Notes: generated by a model not told the origin, from the letters alone. 32,277 bases of DNA from Lacticaseibacillus zeae DSM 20178 = KCTC 3804 (GCF_000260435.1 NZ_BACQ01000063.1:1-32277), one strand, 5' to 3'. Counted from the first letter of the stretch, positions 1-8,863 are shown. Program-made: numbers and translations.

Positions 1-873
1 AAAGATAAGCTTCTCCGACATGTCAGAAAAGTCTTTGTGACGGATGGTTCGATGAATGCTAATGGCGCCCACGTTTTACGTTTGGGTAATCGTGGCTTGT
101 TCGGTTTACGATTAACCGCCAAAACTGCGACTCACGCCAATCATTCGGGTAACGCCGGCAACGTGATTACCAATCCAGTGAACCTCTTGCATGAGTTATC
201 GGGGAAACTTTATGATTTTACCAATCAGCGTGTCTTGATTCCGGGTTTTTACGACGGAGTTGAGCCGCCAACTGCTCAAGAAATGACCTGGATTGATGAC
301 TTACCGTTTGACGCCGGGAAAGTCGCTGATGTCTTTGGCACGCAACTAACCACGACCGACAAGACAGCATACTACAAAAAGTTGATGTTCGAACCATCGT
401 TTAACATCAATGGCATGGCTGCCGGAAACACAGGCACGGATGTCAAAACGATTATTCCAAATTCGGCATTTGTCAGTATCGATATGCGCTTGGTTGGCGG
501 ACAAAATCTTGAAACCATCAAGTCGGGTGTCGAAACGTTACTGGCACCGTACTTAGCGGGTGGAACGCTCAACTATGCTGTTACTGGCGCCATTCCGCCG
601 ACCGTTGTTCATCCTAGTGACGGTGATCTTGATGCGTTCAATCAGGCGGCTCGAGAAGCACATGTACCTCTCCTGATTGAGCCAAGGATGCCCGGAACGG
701 ATCCCAATTATGTTTGGACTGATATTCTCGGCGTTCCGGTTTTCACCGTGCCACTGGCCAATTTTGATCAGAACAATCATGCACCAAACGAAAATATTAC
801 CGAAGATGCTTTTACTAGCAGCATCCGTTTTATGGAAAAGCTAATCACGGCTTATAAGGAAAGAGGGAGCTAA
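1..873 (+). CDS. M20 family metallopeptidase / N-acyl-amino-acid deacylase, 5'-truncated by the window
   Basis: The reading frame is open from base 1, so the N-terminal part, with most of the di-zinc site, lies outside the window. About 290 C-terminal residues are present. They contain the M20 dimerisation domain (a GxxxVTNPVNLL-type stretch and SFNINGM, followed by VSIDMRLVGGQ) and end with NNHAPNENI, whose His is the usual last metal ligand of M20 enzymes. The family hydrolyses N-acyl amino acids, N-succinyl-diaminopimelate or dipeptides in the cytosol. The gene stops at 873 and the permease starts at 874, so they are cotranscribed. The N-succinylamino-acid racemase two genes downstream makes desuccinylation of an N-acyl amino acid the most economical guess. 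The exact substrate cannot be read from the sequence. Confidence 0.8.
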   Translation, partial: KDKLLRHVRKVFVTDGSMNANGAHVLRLGNRGLFGLRLTAKTATHANHSGNAGNVITNPVNLLHELSGKLYDFTNQRVLIPGFYDGVEPPTAQEMTWIDDLPFDAGKVADVFGTQLTTTDKTAYYKKLMFEPSFNINGMAAGNTGTDVKTIIPNSAFVSIDMRLVGGQNLETIKSGVETLLAPYLAGGTLNYAVTGAIPPTVVHPSDGDLDAFNQAAREAHVPLLIEPRMPGTDPNYVWTDILGVPVFTVPLANFDQNNHAPNENITEDAFTSSIRFMEKLITAYKERGS

Positions 874-2133
874 ATGGAATTAACTCAGACATCGGCTAAA
901 GCTCATCGTGGATCACTAACGTTCGTCATGGTTTATATTGGCTACCTGATCTGTTTCATCGATCGTTCCGCCATCAGCATTGCTTTGTCGTACATCGGTC
1001 GCGATTTGCACCTGAGCACATCGACGCTCGGCGTTGTCGCAAGTGCCTTCTTCTTTTCATACGCGCTTATGCAGATTCCTGGAGGGTGGCTGACGGACAA
1101 GTTTGGCACTTATCGGACGATTATTGCCGCCATTGCGATGTGGTCTATTTTTACCATTTTGACTGGTTTTGCTTGGTCGCTCGTATCACTCATTGTAATT
1201 CGAATTTTGTTTGGGATTGGCGAAGGAACCTATCCTTCTGCGAGCCTTAAGCAAATCAGTGAAGCAATGCCGTATAAAAAACGCGCTTCCGCCACTTCGG
1301 CAACCATCTCATCGAATTATGTCGGGGCTGCGGTCGCGCCGGTTATCATTGCGCCGATTATTGCCACTGCAGGATGGCGGACGTCCTTTCACCTGATGGG
1401 GTTGATTGGAATCGCCTTCATCATTGTTTATGCGCTTGTGCTCCGTCCTAAGAAGCAAGCAGCTCGTGCCGTAAGTAAGACATCGGGCCAGTCGGTAAAG
1501 AAGCATATTCCTTGGAAACAGGTTTTATCCAACGGTGTACTATGGCAGTTCTTTTTGATCGTATTTGGGCTCAGTTCCGTTACCAAGGGGCTCGATTCGT
1601 GGATGCCAACGTACTTATTGGCAACCCGGCACATTAATTTGGCTGGCATTTCATGGCTTGTGCCACTGCCATCATTAGCGGCTGGGGTCGGGTCATTGAT
1701 TGCCGGTTACGTGATGGTGCGGTTCTTTAAGGGAAAAGAAAAATTATTCATTGGCGTCACGAGTCTGCTGGCCACGTTGCTGATGTTCGGCATGTACAAG
1801 TCGGTTGCCTTGCCCGCAGTGATCACCTTTGAAATTCTGACCTACTTTTGCAAGTCGCTTGCTTTTGCCGGTACCTTTGCGCTCTTTGCGGAATTGGTCA
1901 GCAAAGGCGCTTATGGTTCAAGTATCGGCATCGTCAATTTCGGGGGACAGTTGTCCGGCTTTTTGGCGCCCATTGTTATCGGCGTGCTGGTTCAAGTTTC
2001 CAATGGATCATATACGGTTGCCTTTTTATTCTTAGTTTTTACCGCTGCCATTGCATTTGTTGCCGCATTAACCCTGAGCCCCGGAAAACTAGGCAAGATG
2101 CGGGCACAGGCCGTCAATGCAAAGGAGGATTAG
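874..2133 (+). CDS. MFS permease, anion:cation symporter (ACS) type
   Basis: The protein has 419 residues with the pattern of a 12-helix major facilitator. The first helix (VYIGYLICFIDRSAIS) resembles hexuronate, galactonate and other organic-anion symporters, with the D/R pair FIDR in helix 1. A GGWLTDKFGTYRT loop between helices 2 and 3 is the MFS signature. The start codon directly follows the stop of the deacylase gene, and a GAGGGAG ribosome site lies in that gene's last codons. Its neighbours suggest uptake of an N-acylated amino acid, dipeptide-like compound or other carboxylate that the deacylase and racemase then process. Substrate assignment is inference; family membership is clear. 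Confidence 0.85.
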   Translation: MELTQTSAKAHRGSLTFVMVYIGYLICFIDRSAISIALSYIGRDLHLSTSTLGVVASAFFFSYALMQIPGGWLTDKFGTYRTIIAAIAMWSIFTILTGFAWSLVSLIVIRILFGIGEGTYPSASLKQISEAMPYKKRASATSATISSNYVGAAVAPVIIAPIIATAGWRTSFHLMGLIGIAFIIVYALVLRPKKQAARAVSKTSGQSVKKHIPWKQVLSNGVLWQFFLIVFGLSSVTKGLDSWMPTYLLATRHINLAGISWLVPLPSLAAGVGSLIAGYVMVRFFKGKEKLFIGVTSLLATLLMFGMYKSVALPAVITFEILTYFCKSLAFAGTFALFAELVSKGAYGSSIGIVNFGGQLSGFLAPIVIGVLVQVSNGSYTVAFLFLVFTAAIAFVAALTLSPGKLGKMRAQAVNAKED

Positions 2134-2137
2134 CTTT

Positions 2138-3265
2138 ATGAAAATCATTTCTGCAACATTACGCAAAGTCGATATTCCGTTGCGCCATCCGTTTGAGACC
2201 AGCTTTACGCGGATGACTGCGAAGAAAACTATGCTTCTTGAATTGACTGACGAACTGGGAACAACCGGTTATGGCGAAGTATCTGCGTTCGACATTCCGT
2301 TTTATAATGAAGAATTTCGTGCCGGGGCATGGGCGTTGCTACTCGATATCATGCTGCCGAGAATTCTTAATGTCGAGCTTGATCATCCGGACGACATGTA
2401 CCCGTTGGTGGCAGGCATTCGCCGGAACAACATGGCTAAGTCAGCGATTAATTGCGCATTGTGGGATATTTTTGCCAAAGAAAAGGGACTGCCATTGGCG
2501 ACTGCTCTTGGTGGCAGCAAAACAAAAGTTGAAACCGGTGTATCAATCGGGGTTCAAGCCTCGCCTGAAGCGCTTGTGGATGTTGTTCGCGGCTATATTG
2601 CTCAAGGTTATCGCCGTATCAAATGTAAAATCAAACCAGGGAAAGATTATGCCTATTTAGCTGCTGTTCGGCAGGCTTTTCCTGATGTGATGTTGATGGG
2701 GGATGCCAACTCAGCATACAGACGAAAAGATTTTGCAATGCTGAAACGCCTTGATCCACTCCATCTCATCATGATTGAACAGCCACTTGAGCCTGGAGAT
2801 TTACTTGATCACGCTGATTTGCAAAAAATGATCAACACCCCAATTTGTCTTGACGAGAGCGTCACCAGTTTGGATGATACACGTAAAATGATCCGTCTCG
2901 GCAGTGGACGGATCATCAATATTAAAGTTGCGCGGGTTGGTGGTTTGACGATTGCCAAGCAGATTCAAGCGCTGGCAGCTAAAAACGGAATTGAATGCTG
3001 GTGCGGCGGTATGCTAGATTCCGGTGTGGCACGTGCCGAAAATGTGGCTATTGCGACCCTGCCTGGCTACACCCTGCCTAACGATATCGCGGCATCTACC
3101 CGTTATTATGATCGTGATATTGTGACGCCGCCGATTTCTTTGAATGGTACTTATGTGAACGTGCCGACTGATCCCGGAATGGGTGTCGCCATTGACTGGG
3201 AGAATTTGAACGACTTTACGATTGCGACAAAAACATTGACAGCGAAAGCGACTGCGCACGCGTGA
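2138..3265 (+). CDS. N-succinylamino-acid racemase / o-succinylbenzoate synthase-like enolase-superfamily enzyme
   Basis: The ATG at 2138 is preferred over an in-frame ATG at 2117 because AAAGGAGG at 2121-2128 sits correctly before it. This gives 375 residues. The muconate-lactonising-enzyme fold is recognisable. It has the KxK acid/base pair (K162, K164), metal ligands D189 (GDANSAY), E214 (IEQPL) and D239 (CLDES), the opposite-face base K263 (NIKVARVGGL), and the WCGGMLDSG loop typical of the NSAR/OSBS subgroup. These positions match, from memory, those of the Amycolatopsis N-acylamino-acid racemase. No menaquinone genes are nearby, so amino-acid racemisation is favoured over OSBS. With an M20 deacylase in the same operon, the likely job is interconverting N-acyl-D- and L-amino acids before deacylation. 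Confidence 0.85.
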   Translation: MKIISATLRKVDIPLRHPFETSFTRMTAKKTMLLELTDELGTTGYGEVSAFDIPFYNEEFRAGAWALLLDIMLPRILNVELDHPDDMYPLVAGIRRNNMAKSAINCALWDIFAKEKGLPLATALGGSKTKVETGVSIGVQASPEALVDVVRGYIAQGYRRIKCKIKPGKDYAYLAAVRQAFPDVMLMGDANSAYRRKDFAMLKRLDPLHLIMIEQPLEPGDLLDHADLQKMINTPICLDESVTSLDDTRKMIRLGSGRIINIKVARVGGLTIAKQIQALAAKNGIECWCGGMLDSGVARAENVAIATLPGYTLPNDIAASTRYYDRDIVTPPISLNGTYVNVPTDPGMGVAIDWENLNDFTIATKTLTAKATAHA

Positions 3266-3582
3266 ATGTTGAAAACGAGTGGACAATGCATGATAAAAGC
3301 GGCAGCATCTTTCATGAAAGATGCTGCCGCTTATTGTGGTATTTAAGGATATCAATGGATTAACAGGAGATCGCATAGCCGCGCCAACTAATCGGCACGC
3401 TTGCTGACATCCTTAACACTTTCTCGTTCTACAATTGAGATTGGTGTGTAAACCTGCTTTTGGCTTTCCGCATTTGTTCCCGCTATCGTTTCTTCCAAAC
3501 GCTCAACGCCTTCAATTCCCATCTTATAAAACTCTTGGGAGACACTCGTCAATTGAGGTTGCACCATTTCACAAATTTCCGT
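3146..3582. repeat. Parental copy of a direct repeat flanking the alpha-glucoside cassette
   Basis: This stretch covers the 3' end of the racemase gene, its terminator and the 3' end of the convergent lacI gene. It aligns base for base (offset 5718 in the racemase part) with 8864-9207 in the same orientation. The distal copy lacks about 118 bp between two short CAATTGAG-type repeats at 3432 and 3550. Confidence 0.85.
3297..3332. terminator. 36-bp perfect palindrome, convergent terminator
   Basis: The arms 3297-3313 and 3316-3332 are perfect reverse complements (AAGCGGCAGCATCTTTC and its complement) around AT. It lies between the convergent racemase and lacI genes. In the minus direction the stem runs into GCTTTTATCA, which gives a short U-tract for lacI. 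In the plus direction the tract is weaker (CTTATTG). Confidence 0.8.
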
Positions 3583-4410
3583 GCCATCAATACTGACAAT
3601 TGACAAATCTTCAGGAACCTTCAACCCAAGATTGCGTGCTTGATTAAGGATGCCGACTGCCGACTCGTCGCTACCGGCGATGACGGCTGTTAGCTTGGTC
3701 TTGGTACCGTAAGCTCTCATTGCGGTTTGACCGGCTGCATAACTATAATCGCCTAGTTGTACCCATTCTTTCTTCGGGGTGACATTAGCTTCTTTTAGCG
3801 CTTTTCGATAACCCTCTAGTCGTAGTCTACCTGTATAAGGATACTTATCGATGGCGGCTAAACCAATTTGCCGGTGTCCCTTTGCTAATAGCAGCTTTGT
3901 CGCTTGATAGCCGATTTCACGGTCGTCTGAACTGATGAAGGGGAATCGTTTATCATTAAAGCCAATTGATAAGAAGCAAAATGGAATTTGAGATTCTTGT
4001 AGAAGCGCTAAGTTGTCGGGGGATAGTGCTATCGACAATAACAGAATCCCTCTAACCGGTCGTTCAATGGCAGTTAACAATGCTCTTTTTTGTTCAACGG
4101 GATCGGCGCTGTTAGAGTAAATGATGATCAGGTTCAACCCATGTTTGGTTGCTTCGGTTTGAATACCATCGATGATTTGCCCAGCAAAACTTGTTTTGAC
4201 TGAACTGACCACAGTGGCGATAACGTTACTACGTTGTTTTACCAACTCGACAGCTGCTTGGTTCTTTTTATAACCTAGTTCTTTGGCGGCTATTCGAACT
4301 TTTTCTGCGGTTGCCGAACTATAACCTGAACCTTTATTTGTTAATACGCGGGAGACGGTTGATGCTGCAACACCTGTCTTTCTGGCGATATCCTTAATGG
4401 TTGCACTCAT
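3388..4410 (-). CDS. LacI-family transcriptional repressor of the alpha-glucoside cassette
   Basis: The ATG at 4410 is preceded by an AGGAGG site (complement at 4418-4423) and yields 340 residues. A longer in-frame start at 4461 would bury that site. Residues 1-50 form the classic LacI helix-turn-helix (TIKDIARKTGVAASTVSRVL) followed by the hinge. The rest is a periplasmic-binding-protein-like effector domain with the usual ending VSIDGTEICEMVQPQLTSV. It is the last gene of a minus-strand group after the glucosidase and permease, so it probably responds to an alpha-glucoside and binds the palindrome at 7637-7648. A TTGATAA/TTATCAA repeat just upstream may allow autoregulation. A decayed copy of its 3' end is found at 9131-9207. 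Confidence 0.9.
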   Translation of the reverse strand: MSATIKDIARKTGVAASTVSRVLTNKGSGYSSATAEKVRIAAKELGYKKNQAAVELVKQRSNVIATVVSSVKTSFAGQIIDGIQTEATKHGLNLIIIYSNSADPVEQKRALLTAIERPVRGILLLSIALSPDNLALLQESQIPFCFLSIGFNDKRFPFISSDDREIGYQATKLLLAKGHRQIGLAAIDKYPYTGRLRLEGYRKALKEANVTPKKEWVQLGDYSYAAGQTAMRAYGTKTKLTAVIAGSDESAVGILNQARNLGLKVPEDLSIVSIDGTEICEMVQPQLTSVSQEFYKMGIEGVERLEETIAGTNAESQKQVYTPISIVERESVKDVSKRAD

Positions 4411-4425
4411 ACAACTGCCTCCTGC

Positions 4426-4446
4426 TTGATAAATAATCGTTATCAA
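4426..4446. promoter_or_regulatory. Inverted repeat upstream of lacI
   Basis: TTGATAA at 4426-4432 and TTATCAA at 4440-4446 form a 7-bp dyad with a 7-bp spacer, directly upstream of the lacI ribosome site. It could be an autoregulatory operator or part of a local promoter. Function is inferred from position only. Confidence 0.35.
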
Positions 4447-4492
4447 CAATTGTACATGCAAACCGGCTTAAAGCAACAATGGAACCCATTGA

Positions 4493-5872
4493 TTATTTTC
4501 CTTCGTGAACAATGACAACTGAAATAGCCCCAATGACCATCGAAACGAAACCGACAATCATCATCATTGACTGGCTGTTGCCCATCATTGGGAAGATGAC
4601 GAAACTCAATAAAGAGCCGAAGATTTGTGGCAGGCAGATGGCGATGTTGAATAAGCCTAGATAAGCACCTTCGTTTTGTCCGTTAAGTGAAGATGTTAAA
4701 AGCGTAAACGGCAGCGTATTGATCGTAAAGTTACCGATACCGTACAGGGCAAAGGCGGCTAATGCGATCCACTTATTGCCAGTTGTTGCCGTAATGATGA
4801 TACTGATGGCATCAGCGAACAACCCAAAAGAGTACCAGAATTTCCGCTGATTTGGTTTTGTTTTGGCGTAAACGAAGCCCCAGAGTAAGGCCGCAACACT
4901 ATAAAATGCAGTCATAACGCCATACCAGTTTCCGGCAGCTTGGAAGCCGGCCGACATTGGATTGGTTGTGTTCCAAATATTCTTAGCCATGGCACCTGTC
5001 GCGTAGGTCCAGGTATACATAATGCCAATCCAACTGAATAACTGGACAACGGCAAGCTCCCAGAATGATTTAGGCGCTGTTTTGACAAGTTTCCACAGAC
5101 TGGGTGTTTTAGCCTGTTGCTTTTTTAAATCAATTTGATGATATCTGGCGTAAGTTTCCGGATCATATTCCTTAACTTTGAACACGGTTACAAAAGTGGT
5201 CACAAGTAAGATTGCAGCGCCAATGAGGTAGGCCCAAATAACCGTGTTAGGTACTTCACCTTTTGCGGCAGTGTTGGGTACGCCAACCATTGTCAGAAGG
5301 TAAGGCAAAAGTGCTGCTAAAATACCGCCAGCATAACTAAAAATTTGTTGCCACGACCAGGCTAAATTTTTCTGCTTATTATTGACCATATCACCGGCCA
5401 TCATTCGGTAAGGTGCCAGACAAACATTGCTGAATAAGTCCATGAGCGCAATGGCAATCGCAGCATAGACGAGCGCCGTGATTGAGCCATAACCAAAGCC
5501 AAATGATCCGGTAAAAGGAAGCATGATCATGACTACAGCGGCGATGGGTGCACCAAACAACAGGTACGGGATCCTTCGCCCGAAGCGGGTCCAAGTTTTA
5601 TCGGAGTATTTTCCTAGTAACGGCTGAACAACCATACCCAATAATGGTGGGAGCAAGAAGAAGAAACCAAGACTGTTAGGATTGACACCGATTGTTTGGG
5701 TGATGCGACTCATTTGCGATCCTTGAAGGGTAAATGCCATATTGACGCCGATGCAGCCAAAAGTCATGGCTAAAATCGTCTTCATCGGCAAATCAGGCAT
5801 GGTATCGTCAACTGCATTGGTTTCAAATTCTTTCTGGCTGTCTAATGAAGAACTTACTGTCGTTTTAGACAT
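4493..5872 (-). CDS. Sugar:cation symporter of the SLC45/GPH-like MFS type (alpha-glucoside permease)
   Basis: The protein has 459 residues and about 12 membrane helices after a polar N-terminal tail of some 30 residues. The helix 2-3 loop reads GKYSDKTWTRFGRRIPYLLF, the signature of sucrose/maltose:H+ symporters and related glycoside transporters. The start at 5872 has an AAAGGT-type site 11 bases upstream. It follows the GH13 gene with a 19-base gap and precedes lacI by 82 bases, so one transcript from the promoter at 7657-7685 probably covers all three. The partner enzyme's alpha-1,6 signature suggests isomaltose, isomaltulose or short isomalto-oligosaccharides as cargo, taken up unphosphorylated. 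That is inference. Confidence 0.85.
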   Translation of the reverse strand: MSKTTVSSSLDSQKEFETNAVDDTMPDLPMKTILAMTFGCIGVNMAFTLQGSQMSRITQTIGVNPNSLGFFFLLPPLLGMVVQPLLGKYSDKTWTRFGRRIPYLLFGAPIAAVVMIMLPFTGSFGFGYGSITALVYAAIAIALMDLFSNVCLAPYRMMAGDMVNNKQKNLAWSWQQIFSYAGGILAALLPYLLTMVGVPNTAAKGEVPNTVIWAYLIGAAILLVTTFVTVFKVKEYDPETYARYHQIDLKKQQAKTPSLWKLVKTAPKSFWELAVVQLFSWIGIMYTWTYATGAMAKNIWNTTNPMSAGFQAAGNWYGVMTAFYSVAALLWGFVYAKTKPNQRKFWYSFGLFADAISIIITATTGNKWIALAAFALYGIGNFTINTLPFTLLTSSLNGQNEGAYLGLFNIAICLPQIFGSLLSFVIFPMMGNSQSMMMIVGFVSMVIGAISVVIVHEGK

Positions 5873-5891
5873 ATCAATTTTGACCTTTCTT

Positions 5892-7568
5892 CTAATATTG
5901 ATAAACTTTTGCTTCGTATGGTCGAATGGTGTTGCCTTGATCGTCAGGATAGTTGCTGATTAATATCTTGGCATCACTTGGCAAATCGTAATCTCGACTC
6001 AATGTGTTGTCGGTATAATTCAAAATGATGAGAAGCGTTGTATCGCTATTTGTGCGTGTAAATGCATATATCTGTTCATCGTCTTCGTTACCGGGTACTA
6101 ATTCATAAGTTCCGTTGGTGATGACAGGCAATGTATGGCGAAATTCGATGAGTTTCTGATAATAGTAGAAAATCGAATTGGGATCATCCAATGCTTGCTG
6201 AACGTTGATTTTCTCAAAGTTTGGGTTCATTTTTTCCCACGGTTGATGCTTTGAGAAGCCGGCATTTTGAGTGCTGTCCCACTGCATCGGGGTGCGCGCG
6301 TTGTCGCGGCTATGCATTTCGATGTATTTCATCATGGTTTTGTCGTCTACTAAGTGCTGCTGGTCGACAATTTGGTGATAAGAGTTAATTGAGTCAATGT
6401 CGACGTAATCGTTTAAGTTAGGGAAATAAGCATTTGTCATGCCAATTTCTTCACCTTCATAAATATAGGGCGTGCCTTGTTGCATGTGCAGCATGGTAGC
6501 GAGCATTTTAGCACTTAGCACACGATTTTTTTCGGATTTATCATCGCCAAAACGGGAAACCACTCTTGGTTGGTCATGATTATTCCAGTAAAGGGAGTTC
6601 CATGCCTTGCCCGCCAAAGCTTTTTGCCACTTTGTGAGGTTGGCCCGCAAATCCTTCAAAGAAGCTTTACGATCGGCCCAGCGTCCCAACGCCGGATCCG
6701 AATTACCATCGAGTCCCATATGCTCGAACTGAAAGACCATGTTGAGTTCTGAGTTGTCGAGATTGGCGTATTTCTTGGCTTCCTCAGTCGTCACACTCGG
6801 TGTTTCGCCCACACTGATTAATTGCCGCTTGCTTAATACTGCTTGATTCATTTCACGTAAGAATTCGTGGACCCTGTGTCCATTAGCTACCAGCGGTTCG
6901 GGATTCGCATACATTTCATTTGGGTCCTTTTTAGCATCTGGCAAATTTTCTGGCTTTGAAATGTAGTTGATCACGTCCATGCGAAAACCATCGACACCTT
7001 TGTCAGCCCACCAATTCATCATGTCGTAAACAGAATGGCGAACATTTGGATTCTCCCAATTCAAATCCGGTTGCTCGGGTGCGAATAAGTGCAAATAGTA
7101 TTGATCTGTCTCGGAATCATATTGCCAAGCAGGTCCGGTGAAAAATGATCCCCAATTGTTCGGCGCTCCACCGTTTTTTCCGTCGCGCCAAATATAATAA
7201 TCGCGATACGGATTATCTTTGCCTTTGCGTGATTCTTGGAACCACTTATGTTCGTTGGAAGTGTGGTTAACGACCAAGTCCATCATGATTTTAAGGCCAA
7301 GTTTATGGGCTTTAGCTAACAGCGCATCGAAGTCGTTCATGTTGCCAAAATCAGGATTAATCGCGCGGTAATCGGAGATGTCGTAACCGTTGTCGACTTG
7401 CGGTGATTGATAGATCGGGCTCAGCCATAAAACATCGGCGCCTAACTTTTTGATGTAATCCAATCGTTGGGTGATGCCCTTCAAGTCACCGATGCCGTCG
7501 TTATTGCTGTCTTGGAAGCTAGCTGGGTAGACCTGATAAATCACTGCATTTTGCCACCATTTTTCCAA
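5892..7568 (-). CDS. malL: GH13 oligo-1,6-glucosidase (isomaltase-type), TTG start
   Basis: The 558-residue length is typical of GH13 subfamily 31. Catalytic residues are D198 (GFRMDV), E255 (VGETPS) and D332 (NHDQPR). Region I is DLVVNHTS (97-104) and region V is QPDLN (166-170), as in oligo-1,6-glucosidases. The residue after the nucleophile is Val199, which in this family marks preference for alpha-1,6 over alpha-1,4 bonds (established for Bacillus and yeast enzymes). No signal peptide is present, so it acts in the cytosol on sugar delivered by the neighbouring permease. The start codon is TTG, nine bases after AGGAGG (7578-7583). The symbol malL is used loosely; dexB-like dextran glucosidase is a close alternative. 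Confidence 0.9.
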   Translation of the reverse strand: MEKWWQNAVIYQVYPASFQDSNNDGIGDLKGITQRLDYIKKLGADVLWLSPIYQSPQVDNGYDISDYRAINPDFGNMNDFDALLAKAHKLGLKIMMDLVVNHTSNEHKWFQESRKGKDNPYRDYYIWRDGKNGGAPNNWGSFFTGPAWQYDSETDQYYLHLFAPEQPDLNWENPNVRHSVYDMMNWWADKGVDGFRMDVINYISKPENLPDAKKDPNEMYANPEPLVANGHRVHEFLREMNQAVLSKRQLISVGETPSVTTEEAKKYANLDNSELNMVFQFEHMGLDGNSDPALGRWADRKASLKDLRANLTKWQKALAGKAWNSLYWNNHDQPRVVSRFGDDKSEKNRVLSAKMLATMLHMQQGTPYIYEGEEIGMTNAYFPNLNDYVDIDSINSYHQIVDQQHLVDDKTMMKYIEMHSRDNARTPMQWDSTQNAGFSKHQPWEKMNPNFEKINVQQALDDPNSIFYYYQKLIEFRHTLPVITNGTYELVPGNEDDEQIYAFTRTNSDTTLLIILNYTDNTLSRDYDLPSDAKILISNYPDDQGNTIRPYEAKVYQY

Positions 7569-7636
7569 AGTTTTAGTCCTCCTTGTTGTTTAAATACCTT
7601 AAAGAAAAAGTGCAACGAGTCTTGATTCGAATTTAC

Positions 7637-7648
7637 GCAAACGTTTGC
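7637..7648. promoter_or_regulatory. LacI-type operator of the alpha-glucoside operon
   Basis: GCAAACGTTTGC is a perfect 12-bp palindrome with the central CG of LacI/CcpA-family sites. It lies just downstream of the predicted transcription start of the minus-strand operon, so a bound repressor would block elongation. It fits the CcpA consensus less well than a dedicated LacI-type regulator, and the repressor at 3388-4410 is the natural candidate. Confidence 0.7.
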
Positions 7649-7656
7649 TCAAACAG

Positions 7657-7685
7657 AATGTAATCCCTTTCATTTGCTTTGTCAA
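7657..7685 (-). promoter_or_regulatory. Promoter of the glucosidase-permease-lacI operon
   Basis: On the minus strand TTGACA (complement at 7680-7685) is followed after exactly 17 bases by TACATT (complement at 7657-7662). Transcription would begin near 7650, directly in front of the palindrome at 7637-7648. Confidence 0.7.
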
Positions 7686-7817
7686 TGTTTTTCTGGTTTC
7701 TAAGATCGGTCTCAAATGCAAAATAAATCTTAGCTGATCTTACATGCTCCACCACAACATTTACGGCACCGAAGAAACCTCATCCCAAACAGCTTTCAGC
7801 AAACATCCTTAACAACC

Positions 7818-7862
7818 AATAACCATTGCGATCCGTAAAAGGTTCACAATGGTTATTTTTTC
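7818..7862 (+). terminator. Terminator-like hairpin in the glucosidase/araC divergent region
   Basis: AATAACCATTG (7818-7828) pairs with CAATGGTTATT (7847-7857), an 11-bp stem with an 18-base loop followed by TTTT. It points in the plus direction although no plus-strand gene precedes it. It may end an unannotated small RNA, attenuate an upstream araC start, or be left over from a lost gene. The rest of 7569-7955 holds the operator and promoter listed separately. Confidence 0.55.
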
Positions 7863-7922
7863 GCCTTAAAAATATAACGAAACGGAGCGCGAAATTCGGT
7901 TCTAAGTGTTAAGCTATGGTCA

Positions 7923-7936
7923 TGTAAGCGCTATAG
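7923..7936. promoter_or_regulatory. cre-like site upstream of araC-type gene
   Basis: TGTAAGCGCTATAG matches 12 of 14 positions of the CcpA box TGWNANCGNTNWCA and lies about 20 bases before the start of the AraC-family gene. Carbon catabolite control is the inferred role. Confidence 0.4.
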
Positions 7937-7955
7937 AAAGAAATGGGTTCGAATT

Positions 7956-8810
7956 ATGTTTAAAGAAAACAAGTGGCTGCGAACGGATCAGTTTGTGTGT
8001 CCGGAACTGTCGGTTTTTGAAGTCGGTTATGAGGACGTTCATCCGCGGGCGCCTTATCAGTATGAACAGCTTGATTACTACTTGCTGCATTTCATTCTTC
8101 AAGGCGAAGGGTTGTTCTTTATTAACAACGAAATTCACCAGTTGTCGCGCGGGCAGGGCTTTTTGATTCCACCTTTTACGGATAACAACTATTATCCCAT
8201 GATTGGCAATCCGTGGAGTTATCGGTGGATCGGCGTTCGGGGGACAGGTGCCGAGGCCGTTTTTAAAGCTGCAGGGTTGGGGAAGACCAATTTTGTTTAT
8301 AAGCATCAAGATGTTCATCAAATGGATCGCTTATTTGGCGAGGCTTACGACTATTTTAGCGGTGACCATTTGTATGGCGCTTTGGGGAAGTTCTATGAAA
8401 TTGTGAGTGCCTTGGTTGAGGATTATCAACAGGAAACGCGCTTGGGTGTGCTTCCTACTCAGCAGTATGTGTTGCAAGCCGTCGAGATTCTCAAGAATGA
8501 GTATGCGGACAACACGTTGAGAATTGATGACGTGGCAGCGCGCGTTAAAGTCGAGCGTACTTATCTTTATCGCATTTTCATGAGCAATCTCGGCGTTTCG
8601 CCGAAAAGTTATTTGATGCAGCTGCGGATTAATCAGGCAATCGAGTTGTTGCGCAATACTAACGATGCGATCGGCGATATTGCGATCAAAGTAGGATTTA
8701 CCAGTTATCCGCAATTTGCAAAGGCGTTTATGAAGGCGCGAAGCATGTCGCCCTCGGCTTTTAGAAAGGCGATTTCGAGCGGCGAGCTGAGTCCGCGGAA
8801 GATTGATTGA
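7956..8810 (+). CDS. AraC-family transcriptional regulator with N-terminal cupin
   Basis: The protein has 284 residues. Residues 1-150 form an AraC-type sugar-binding cupin (YYLLHFILQGEG, then NEIHQLSRGQGFLIPP). Residues about 170-275 form the double helix-turn-helix; the second motif is recognisable in IGDIAIKVGFTSYPQFAKAF and the MSPSAFRKA ending. The start at 7956 has only a weak AAAGAAATGG site. The gene is divergent from the alpha-glucoside operon, so activation of that operon or of a lost plus-strand neighbour is plausible. It resembles MsmR/RafR-type activators of oligosaccharide genes. Immediately downstream lie the decayed racemase and lacI pieces, so any target formerly located there is gone. 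Confidence 0.85.
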   Translation: MFKENKWLRTDQFVCPELSVFEVGYEDVHPRAPYQYEQLDYYLLHFILQGEGLFFINNEIHQLSRGQGFLIPPFTDNNYYPMIGNPWSYRWIGVRGTGAEAVFKAAGLGKTNFVYKHQDVHQMDRLFGEAYDYFSGDHLYGALGKFYEIVSALVEDYQQETRLGVLPTQQYVLQAVEILKNEYADNTLRIDDVAARVKVERTYLYRIFMSNLGVSPKSYLMQLRINQAIELLRNTNDAIGDIAIKVGFTSYPQFAKAFMKARSMSPSAFRKAISSGELSPRKID

Positions 8811-8863
8811 ATGGGGGGAGTTTTGGTCTGTAAAGGACTTTAGCTAGCCTTAAAGCACCATCC

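Noticed and set aside
3297-3332. 36-bp palindrome as an attachment or transfer site
   Set aside because: Its place between convergent genes, the minus-strand U-tract and a decayed counterpart in the same genetic position fit a terminator.
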